18,546 nucleotides of DNA from positions 5,834-24,379 of the forward strand of contig DEAW01000174.1 in assembly GCA_002348315.1 (NCBI GenBank), written 5' to 3'. This DNA comes from Planctomycetaceae bacterium UBA2972. GTDB lineage: Bacteria; Planctomycetota; Planctomycetia; Pirellulales; Pirellulaceae. Below, one piece after another: positions 7,038 through 13,526 of this stretch (its first letter is position 1; each line of letters begins with the position of its first letter). Made by a program: the position numbers and the translations under genes. The notes under the pieces were generated by a model. The model was not told the DNA's origin. It saw only the letters and a list, made by a program, of their open reading frames with translations, and ran no database searches.

Positions 7038-8195
7038 ATGAAATCCAAGTTGAGCCTGCTGTTGTTCTTTGGCGTTTTTGCGTTGAATACGGTGAGTGCA
7101 CAACAGCAAGGCAGGCAACCAAGTGCACAATTTCCACAAGTCTCCAGTCTTTTGGGGAGCCAACTGCCGGAAGTGTCGGTATTTGATGAACAGGGGAAAC
7201 CATTTTCAACCAGGCAACTGAGTGGAAAATACACAGTACTCGTATTTGGCTGTCTCACGTGACCTCCTTTTCTCAGAAACGTTCCCAGTTTGGAAACGGT
7301 CGCCATTGATTATCGAAAAAAGGGTGTTGCGTTTCACTACATCTATAAAGCACTGGCTCATCCTGAGCACAACGGATACGTCCAGCCATTTACTCAACAG
7401 GAACGGTTGCTTCACGTAGCAGAAGCGAAGCGTACTTTGGGAAGCAGTATCGAATGGCTCTGCGACAACATGAAAAATGAACTGAAGCAAGCACTCGGTG
7501 GCGCTCCGAATAGCCAGTTCATACTCGATCCCCAAGGGAAAATTATCAGTGCGAGCAGCTGGAGCAATCCGGCAGAATTACGAGCAACGTTGGCCGAACT
7601 GGTGGGAGAAGTGTCGCCCGCCACCACCGTCCCGGATCTGGGTTTGAACCAGCTACCTCCCCCTCAGCCGGCGGCAAAAGGTATTGTTCCGAGACTTCAA
7701 ATGCCAGGTGTGATGCGGGCCATCGTTGTAAAACCTCAGCCAAGTTTGGAGCCCTATTATGTGAAACTTCGGGCAGAGATTGACGAGAGTTTTATGCGAG
7801 ATGGTTTGGGTTGGATGTATATCGGCTTTCATCTTGATCCACTGCTCGATGTGCATTGGAATAATCTGGCTCCGGCTTTACAGTTTAAGGTGAGAACGCC
7901 AACAGGAATTACTGTGGCCGCTTCCAAAGCAGTCGCAGCCAAAGTAGACCTGGAAGCAGACGCAGATCCACGGGAATTTCTATTGGGATTGGAGTGGGAT
8001 TCAAAAGAGTTATCGTCCGCATCCTTCAGTTCGGCGGAGTTGATCGTCGAGGTAGAGTACTATGCCTGCCACGACGAGGGATGGTGTAAACCATTCCAGC
8101 AGAGCTACATACTCAAGCTGGTACCGGATCGTCATGCCGGCAGTGTGCGAAATCGTGGACGAGTCGGGGGTGGTCGTTCGTTTAGAGATCGCTAA
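7038..8195 (+). CDS. Deiodinase-like selenoprotein with in-frame TGA (Sec75) and DsbD-like C-terminal domain
   Basis: Read as one 385-residue frame in which TGA at 7260-7262 encodes selenocysteine 75. A signal peptide ends after VSA (residue 21). A thioredoxin-like domain (about 40-190) follows, with the active site Phe-Gly-Cys-Leu-Thr-Sec-Pro-Pro-Phe; vertebrate iodothyronine deiodinases have FGSCTUPPF at the same place. Downstream, FHYIYKALAHPEHNGYV matches the deiodinase YIEEAHPSDGW region, and FILDPQGKI matches the usual strand after the active site. Cys72 and Sec75 form a CxxU pair. A Pro-rich linker leads to a C-terminal domain (about 235-365) with Cys344 and Cys350 in YYACHDEGWC, reminiscent of the DsbD N-terminal fold. 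The sequence before and after the TGA stays in one frame and reads as one domain, so disruption by frameshift is excluded. The protein is expected in the periplasm as a thiol/selenol oxidoreductase; substrate unknown. It lies 56 nt after the second permease gene. Alternatives are a nonsense mutation or a sequencing error of a Cys codon. Confidence 0.85.
7280..7298 (+). promoter_or_regulatory. Candidate bacterial SECIS hairpin after the Sec TGA
   Basis: CGUUCCC-AGUUU-GGAAACG forms a 7-position stem (six Watson-Crick pairs, one C-A mismatch) with a five-base loop. G is the second loop base, as bacterial SECIS elements require. The apical loop starts 24 nt after the TGA, inside the usual range of roughly 16-37 nt. 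The base after the TGA is C, a leaky stop context that favours recoding. The stem is modest, so this is a candidate rather than a proven element. Confidence 0.5.
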
Positions 8196-9238
8196 GCAGA
8201 GTACGTAATATCAACGGCAGTACCACTTTGGGCGCTATCCTCCACCGATTTGGTGAACTCCATGTAACGCACTCCTTTAGCAAAGTCGTTGAATTCGATT
8301 TCTTCGACGCCGCGAATCGCGTTAACAAATTCCTCCTCGACGCGCCATTCATAAACGAGCTCAGCAGGAATGTCGACTTCCGACAGAGCCTCGTCTTCAG
8401 CCGCTGCGAAGTAGAGTTTATTATCCGGAGCCATGACGTACTTGAGTGTCCCCTTACTCCCATAGAGATGGATTTGCGGTCCTGGACCATGGTGAATCAC
8501 TCCGCTCATATGGTACAACCCGCGAGCACCACACGGCAATTCGGTAATGACCTGTACAGAATCAGGAGTCCCGACTTGTTCTTGTTCACCCGTTTCCTGA
8601 TTCAATCGAAGAGGTGTAAAAGTCTGAGTGCTGGCGAGTACGCTGATCGGATCAGCGACCCATCTCACGAGTGGCTCATGAATAATTCCCAGGGCTAACA
8701 TGTTGATGCCACTGTAGGGGCCGGATTGACGCCAATGCAAAGGTGAGTCTTCGTCGGCGTAAGCATCATTGGTACCAAGCACAACAATTTCGCGGAGGTC
8801 GCCGAGCTTGCCATCGGCCAGGATGGACTTGACGACATGATGGGCTCGCATTCCAAGTGGGCTCGGCACTATTTGCGTTACCAACTCAGGATGGCGTTCA
8901 CTCGCTTCCATCATTTGCCGAGCTTCCAGGTCATCCATCGACATGCGGGCTTCTGTCAGCACATGCTTGCCGTGTTCTAAAGCTGCCAGTGTGATAGGGC
9001 AATGCATGTAAGGCCAGGTGCCTATGCATATTGCGTCGATATCCGGGTCTTCAACGACCTGTTCCCAGCGTTCATACGATTTTCCAATATCGAATTCTGA
9101 AGCAACCTTTTGAGTCGACTCCAGCGAGCGGTTACAGACAGCTGCGAGCGAAACGTTTGGGCAGGCGAGTAATCCGGGAGCGTGACGTAAACGGGTATTG
9201 GCTCCAAAACCAATCATGCCAACGCGAATCGTATCCAT
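8192..9238 (-). CDS. Gfo/Idh/MocA-family NAD(P)-dependent oxidoreductase
   Basis: 348 residues. The N-terminal Rossmann fold starts VGMIGFGANTR (residues 6-16) and continues through the standard helix-strand pattern; the C-terminal alpha/beta domain covers about residues 130-330. Members oxidise or epimerise sugars, inositols and related polyols with NAD(P). The canonical catalytic EKP motif is replaced by TEARM (95-99), so the usual Lys is Ala, a variant I associate with a distinct subfamily. AAGGAA at 9246-9251 supports the start. It follows the binding-protein gene by 31 nt on the same strand, so they probably form an operon and the enzyme may process the imported sugar. Its 3' end overlaps the convergent selenoprotein gene by 4 nt. 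Substrate not assignable. Confidence 0.9.
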   Translation of the reverse strand: MDTIRVGMIGFGANTRLRHAPGLLACPNVSLAAVCNRSLESTQKVASEFDIGKSYERWEQVVEDPDIDAICIGTWPYMHCPITLAALEHGKHVLTEARMSMDDLEARQMMEASERHPELVTQIVPSPLGMRAHHVVKSILADGKLGDLREIVVLGTNDAYADEDSPLHWRQSGPYSGINMLALGIIHEPLVRWVADPISVLASTQTFTPLRLNQETGEQEQVGTPDSVQVITELPCGARGLYHMSGVIHHGPGPQIHLYGSKGTLKYVMAPDNKLYFAAAEDEALSEVDIPAELVYEWRVEEEFVNAIRGVEEIEFNDFAKGVRYMEFTKSVEDSAQSGTAVDITYSA

Positions 9239-9269
9239 CTTGAAGTTCCTTGTAATTCAGTAGCTACGA

Positions 9270-10304
9270 TCAGAAGTTGTAATTAGCGATGTTTTCCTTC
9301 GTGAATACGATGGGCGGCCCTAAGATAGCCTCGCCGTCCTTCACGACAACACCTTTGATACGCCCAAAATCGTACGTTCCATCTGCTAACTCTCCTTTGG
9401 TCTTAAGGTGATGTGCCACGTAGACTGACAGATAACCCAGATCGACAGGATCCCACAAAGCAAATTTAGTGCATGAACCACTCTCTACGAAGGGTTTCAT
9501 CGAGGAAGGTAATCCAATGCCCGTTGCATAGATTTCACTAGTCTTGCCAGCATCCTCAATCGCTTTGGCTGCGGCTGGTATCGCGACTGAGGTGAGTCCC
9601 CAGATTCCCACAATATCATTATGGGAATTGAGAGCTGCCGTGGTCATTTCCTGAGCTTTACTTTGGTCTTCTCCCGGCATGAGTGTTTCTAAGATCTCCA
9701 TGTCCGGAAACTCGGATTCAATGCGAGCTTTCATAAATCTAATCCAGGTGTTCTGATTCGATGCCGTTGGTGTTCCGGAGACGATAAGGAATTTTCCTTT
9801 CGGTTCTTTTCCCTGCTCTTCAAGGCCCTGTACCATAATGTCGACCATGGTATCCGCGATGGACTGATTAGATGCCTGATTTACAAAGACCTGCCGGCGT
9901 GAAGTGTCAGCATTAGCGTCGGTATCCCAGGTCATCACGGTGAATCCATCACGGACTGCCGAACGGAGTGTGGATGAAATCGCATCCGGGTCATTCGGAG
10001 CAATAGCTAGTACATCGAAGTCCTGTGCCATCCAGGTGTTGAGCATCCGCACCTGATCTTCATGAATCGCTGAGGTCGGGCCATCGTAATGAACATTGAT
10101 GTCAAGTTCTTCGCCCGCCTGTTTTGCTCCCTGACCCGTAGCTTCAAAATAGGTGATGCCAACAAGCTTAGGCATCACGCCGATCCGTAACGTCTCGGTA
10201 TTTTCTGCCGCCGTACCAGTTTCTGTACTAGTTGTATCGTTTTCGCTGCCGCAGCCAATCACCAGGGTAAGTAACAGCAGGTAAATAATCGTTGTGTATT
10301 TCAT
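9270..10304 (-). CDS. Lipoprotein sugar-binding protein, RhaS/LsrB-like
   Basis: 344 residues. The signal peptide ends in a lipobox VIGC, making Cys18 the lipidated residue, followed by a Thr/Glu-rich tether. The remainder is a type I periplasmic binding fold with segments typical of rhamnose/autoinducer-2 binding proteins: ITYFEATGQGAKQAGEEL, DGPTSAIHEDQVRML, AIAPNDPDAI (the N-lobe hinge) and VMTWDTDAN, then FVNQASNQ. It should deliver its ligand to the ABC importer encoded at 3518-6981, which lacks a binding protein of its own. It is the first gene of a minus-strand pair with the Gfo/Idh oxidoreductase. The rhamnose versus AI-2 choice cannot be made from sequence. Confidence 0.9.
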   Translation of the reverse strand: MKYTTIIYLLLLTLVIGCGSENDTTSTETGTAAENTETLRIGVMPKLVGITYFEATGQGAKQAGEELDINVHYDGPTSAIHEDQVRMLNTWMAQDFDVLAIAPNDPDAISSTLRSAVRDGFTVMTWDTDANADTSRRQVFVNQASNQSIADTMVDIMVQGLEEQGKEPKGKFLIVSGTPTASNQNTWIRFMKARIESEFPDMEILETLMPGEDQSKAQEMTTAALNSHNDIVGIWGLTSVAIPAAAKAIEDAGKTSEIYATGIGLPSSMKPFVESGSCTKFALWDPVDLGYLSVYVAHHLKTKGELADGTYDFGRIKGVVVKDGEAILGPPIVFTKENIANYNF

Positions 10305-10351
10305 TTCTATAGAACTCGAATACTATGATGAATCGTTGGCCTGAGAAGTTA

Positions 10352-10387
10352 GTCAATTTTAGCAAATCACCATGGTGAAAAGTTGAC
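10352..10387. promoter_or_regulatory. Nested palindrome upstream of the binding-protein gene; candidate operator
   Basis: A perfect 12-bp palindrome TCACCATGGTGA (10367-10378) lies inside a wider inverted repeat, GTCAATTTT (10352-10360) against AAAAGTTGAC (10378-10387, one extra G). It fills the 85-nt space between the membrane-protein stop and the binding-protein start. The left arm contains a possible -35 TTGACT on the minus strand (10356-10351), but no good -10 follows at 16-18 nt. It could be an operator or a terminator for the upstream gene. Confidence 0.35.
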
Positions 10388-10389
10388 CA

Positions 10390-12075
10390 CTACGGCGAAC
10401 CGATAAGCATTACCCAGTCCGGCTGACTTTCGATTACTTCCTGCCGCCATGTGTTCAGGCCGGAAAACGATTGTTCAATAGCCTTCGCTCGGCCATCCAG
10501 GACAAGTTGGTTTGGAATCGGAATCAAAACGTTTCCATGAGGTGTACCTTCATAGACTCGAGAGGTCAGAGCTTCTTTAGTTCGTAGGTGAGCATGTTCT
10601 TCGATTAATAATCGCCTGCCACTTAGTGGTATGCCCATCGTTGGCTCAATGAGGTAAATCACATCCTGCTCAGTTGAGGCGTTACTGAGGTGTGTAAAGA
10701 AATCGACAGCATTTCCATTCCTACTTAACAGGTCATGACGTAAGCCATCGGCATCGGTTAAATTCGACGCGTATTCTGCCCGCACAAATGTTTTGTGGCC
10801 AAGGGCTGCGAGTCCATACAATCCCGGGATTATGGTGAGACTGAATAGCACGGCTGCTGCGACAACTCGTCGTACTTTCTCTGTACTAGCCGTGGAGACG
10901 ATTCTCCAAAGTGGAATCAATGTAAGTGGCATCACGGTGATTGCAGCCGGTCGCAGAAATCGCGTATCCAGATGAATCGCACTGCCCCGTATTAGCAACA
11001 GTCCCAGTACGAGGCTGAATCCAATAAGGTGGCCGACAGCCAGCTTCTTATAAATCTCTCCCCCTTTTATATTCTCCGGGTAGGTATGTTCGTCACTCGC
11101 TTTTATTTTCAGTAGCCACCAGAGCAGCAGCACAAAGGGTAAGAACAACCAGCCTTCGGATCCATCAAAATGGCTGCCCATATGTGGTAATGCGTCGACA
11201 GTAAATTTATTCAACAGCGTTCCCAGATCGGTCATAGCAAAGGCCCAGGCTCCGGGAATCCAAAGCATTGGTGTCCACTGCATAGAGGAATCGACCTGAC
11301 TGGGATTTCCTGCGGGAATTAATCCTAGCCAAAGAATGAATCCACTTATCACGCCTGCACTAACACACCAATTCACAAAATTTCGTTTGCTGACTTTTTG
11401 AGAGTAGACCAGCCACAACCAGGCCAGGCCAAAACCAATGGTGCTTAGCCCCGCACTGTATTTCAGTAGTACGAGCATGGGCGTGGCGACTCCTGCGGCA
11501 GCCGACAACTGGGCAGAGTAGTGATCGGACTGTTTACTGGTGATCGCTTTGTAGTTGAGGATCAGAACAACAGGAAAGCTGGCCCAATAAAAAAATTCAC
11601 CCCCATCATAGAGATAAAAATTGGCGTGACTATATCGAGCTGAAAGAAAGGTCAGGCAGATCCATGGTAGAAAGCGAGCTGGACAAACCAATTTGAAGAA
11701 CCAGATCCAAAAGCTAATACCGAGTAGCCAGCCAAGAAAGGTTGTCCATTGAATGACCTGGCCACCATTCGGATTAAATCCTAATCTGTTTGCCACTTGC
11801 CTGACAGTTTCCGGAATGGATCCATAGGAAGCAGGCCACCAGGTAATCTCCGAATGACGATTCTCTTTCAGGTTTTTAGGGTCGACCGAAGTCAGAATCG
11901 TGGGGTGTCGCGCAGAGTTTGTGGCATTGGCCAGCAGATAAGTGCCGACATCAGATGCAACTGCGGGTGGTTGTGAAAAAGCAGCATAGACACTTAAGCC
12001 AATCACCAGAAGGACCGTTGTCCAGCCAGCTTTTTGCCATGGAGACGTGCAATTGGCTGGTGGCTCACGATTCAT
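10390..12075 (-). CDS. Polytopic membrane protein, possibly a GT-C-type glycosyltransferase
   Basis: 561 residues: a short cytoplasmic N-terminus, one membrane helix (about 18-34), a long extracytoplasmic loop with an acidic motif early in it (ASDVGTYLLANATNSARHP), then about nine further hydrophobic segments and a C-terminal soluble part (about 430-561). First helix plus acidic first loop plus many helices is the general plan of GT-C enzymes, which transfer sugars from lipid-linked donors, but I see no diagnostic family motif. It starts 9 nt after the stop of the acetyltransferase gene, with no Shine-Dalgarno on its own strand, so translation is probably coupled. Last gene of the minus-strand run that begins with a GT2 gene, which weakly supports a role in envelope glycan assembly. 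Confidence 0.6.
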   Translation of the reverse strand: MNREPPANCTSPWQKAGWTTVLLVIGLSVYAAFSQPPAVASDVGTYLLANATNSARHPTILTSVDPKNLKENRHSEITWWPASYGSIPETVRQVANRLGFNPNGGQVIQWTTFLGWLLGISFWIWFFKLVCPARFLPWICLTFLSARYSHANFYLYDGGEFFYWASFPVVLILNYKAITSKQSDHYSAQLSAAAGVATPMLVLLKYSAGLSTIGFGLAWLWLVYSQKVSKRNFVNWCVSAGVISGFILWLGLIPAGNPSQVDSSMQWTPMLWIPGAWAFAMTDLGTLLNKFTVDALPHMGSHFDGSEGWLFLPFVLLLWWLLKIKASDEHTYPENIKGGEIYKKLAVGHLIGFSLVLGLLLIRGSAIHLDTRFLRPAAITVMPLTLIPLWRIVSTASTEKVRRVVAAAVLFSLTIIPGLYGLAALGHKTFVRAEYASNLTDADGLRHDLLSRNGNAVDFFTHLSNASTEQDVIYLIEPTMGIPLSGRRLLIEEHAHLRTKEALTSRVYEGTPHGNVLIPIPNQLVLDGRAKAIEQSFSGLNTWRQEVIESQPDWVMLIGSP

Positions 12076-12084
12076 AGGAGGTTC

Positions 12085-13464
12085 TTATGCTAATAAGTCA
12101 TCCAGCGGAGGCAGGTGTCCCGGGAGTTGCTGGAAGAGAGTTTTGGCGAGTTGTTCAGCGACCTTGGTTGAGGCTTCAAGTTCATTGGCCTCGAAGGCAT
12201 CTTCTGCTGAGTATACTCCCAACAGCAGCTGAGAAAAAATCGATTTCGACATCGTCAAATAACTCTTACCAGACTTACCTCGCGTAACTTTGGCAGAACG
12301 AGGTGTTAATGTCAGCGTATAGGCTTTGCCGCTGAGAACCAGTCCCAGACTGGTTGGGAGCGATACATTGGCAGTCTTAGCTCGATCGTTGAGCAAGTGG
12401 CGAACCTGCTTTAGCAAAGTGAGCGGATTAAAGACTTTACTGAGGATGACTTCCCCGCCGACAACCGTTCTGCGAAAGAACTCACCTCCGGCGTTGGTCA
12501 TTAACTGATGAAGAGGATCTCCGTCTGGTGCATCCAGGCGAACCGGAACATCCTTTTGTTCGATGACATCACTGCAGACTCGTTCAAGCAGATCCGGAAC
12601 AATGTCAGGTCGACTGCCGTCGGTCATTAACTCGAGAATGCGTCCCTGCTTGACGATCGCGTATCCAACAATGGAATCAAAACCACTTTCAATCGTCAGT
12701 TTTTTAGGGCCGTCGATAGCGACGTACACCTGTCCAAAGCTGTGGCGATTCAACAGCCACCGCCAGGTCGCATCGGTGCGAACAATCGCTCCGAATTTAC
12801 CTGAGAGGTTTTGTTTATAGAGTCGCATAAGCGCCTCTTGTTCAACGTGACGCCAAATTCGGACGTTGAGTGATTGCTGAGGCTCATCAAGTGGGTTTGT
12901 CGTTTCGGGCTCTTCTTCAAAGGTGGCTTGCCGAAGTAGCGAAAGGATGCTGCGAGGCGAAGTGACACTATAACTGTGCTGGCCGCCAACTCCCCAACCA
13001 TGTTTTTGATAGAACGAGACAGCCGGAGTGCGAAGAATGGCGAAGACGGCTCCCTGTTCCAACATGAGCTGTTCAGCCTGTTCGATTAGAGCTGTTCCGA
13101 TCCCCTGTTTGCGAAATTCAGGAGCGGTCGCCATTTCACAAAGAAAACCGACGGGGATCTGCACGTCACCGAACTGAATGCCTCTCATTTGGACTCGAGC
13201 GTGCCCGATGATTTGGTTCCCGAGCTTGGCGACAATACGATCCCGAGGTTCGTAATGTGGATCTTCTAACTGAGCAGCGTAGTCAGTCGATGTAGGTAGT
13301 CGAAAGATGTTCTGGAGAAAGCGATATATCGCGGGATGATCCCCTGCTCTGCCATTGGTTACGGTAACCGTACCTTTTTCAAAGGCAGAATCTCCAAGAA
13401 CGATAACACTTGCCTGATCTCCATCAAGTGTAATAGTTCGTCGCGTTGTAATGCTTGAACTCAT
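12085..13464 (-). CDS. Eis-like GNAT acetyltransferase with SCP2-like C-terminal domain
   Basis: 459 residues from the ATG at 13464, chosen because GGAGGG (13480-13475) lies 10 nt upstream; a GTG at 13482 would add six residues. The N-terminal GNAT domain (about 35-165) shows the acetyl-CoA segment CEMATAPEFRKQGIG with the RxxGxG loop at 118-123 and the late motif SFYQKHGW. A middle GNAT-like region follows (about 200-330). The C-terminal part, about 350-450 (LVLSGKAYTLTLTPRSAKVT and onward), looks like a sterol-carrier-protein-2 fold. This three-part build is that of Eis-type N-acetyltransferases, which acetylate amines on lysine or aminoglycosides. Substrate here is unknown. It lies 62 nt after the BshC-like gene and 9 nt before the membrane-protein gene. 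Confidence 0.8.
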   Translation of the reverse strand: MSSSITTRRTITLDGDQASVIVLGDSAFEKGTVTVTNGRAGDHPAIYRFLQNIFRLPTSTDYAAQLEDPHYEPRDRIVAKLGNQIIGHARVQMRGIQFGDVQIPVGFLCEMATAPEFRKQGIGTALIEQAEQLMLEQGAVFAILRTPAVSFYQKHGWGVGGQHSYSVTSPRSILSLLRQATFEEEPETTNPLDEPQQSLNVRIWRHVEQEALMRLYKQNLSGKFGAIVRTDATWRWLLNRHSFGQVYVAIDGPKKLTIESGFDSIVGYAIVKQGRILELMTDGSRPDIVPDLLERVCSDVIEQKDVPVRLDAPDGDPLHQLMTNAGGEFFRRTVVGGEVILSKVFNPLTLLKQVRHLLNDRAKTANVSLPTSLGLVLSGKAYTLTLTPRSAKVTRGKSGKSYLTMSKSIFSQLLLGVYSAEDAFEANELEASTKVAEQLAKTLFQQLPGHLPPLDDLLA

Positions 13465-13526
13465 ACCACGGAATCCCTCCACGAGTTACAGTTGGCTCCA
13501 TCCGCAAATCCTTTTGCAACTGTAAT

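Noticed and set aside
7260..7262. TGA read as tryptophan through an alternative genetic code
   Set aside because: TGA ends other genes in the window (6038-6040, 6979-6981) and no other gene has an internal TGA.
7038..8195. Reading the interrupted gene as a pseudogene or as two genes (7038-7262 and 7290-8195)
   Set aside because: Frame, domain continuity and the exact position of the TGA at the catalytic residue favour selenocysteine. The remainder from 7290 would start with TTG, without a ribosome binding site, in the middle of a thioredoxin-like domain.
8228..8698. 156-codon plus-strand open frame
   Set aside because: Fully antisense to the well-supported Gfo/Idh oxidoreductase gene; a shadow frame.
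12087..12287. Small plus-strand open frame preceded by a perfect AGGAGG (12076-12081) with good spacing
   Set aside because: It is antisense to the conserved C-terminus of the acetyltransferase, and its translation is low-complexity without any recognisable pattern. The AGGAGG is probably coincidental.
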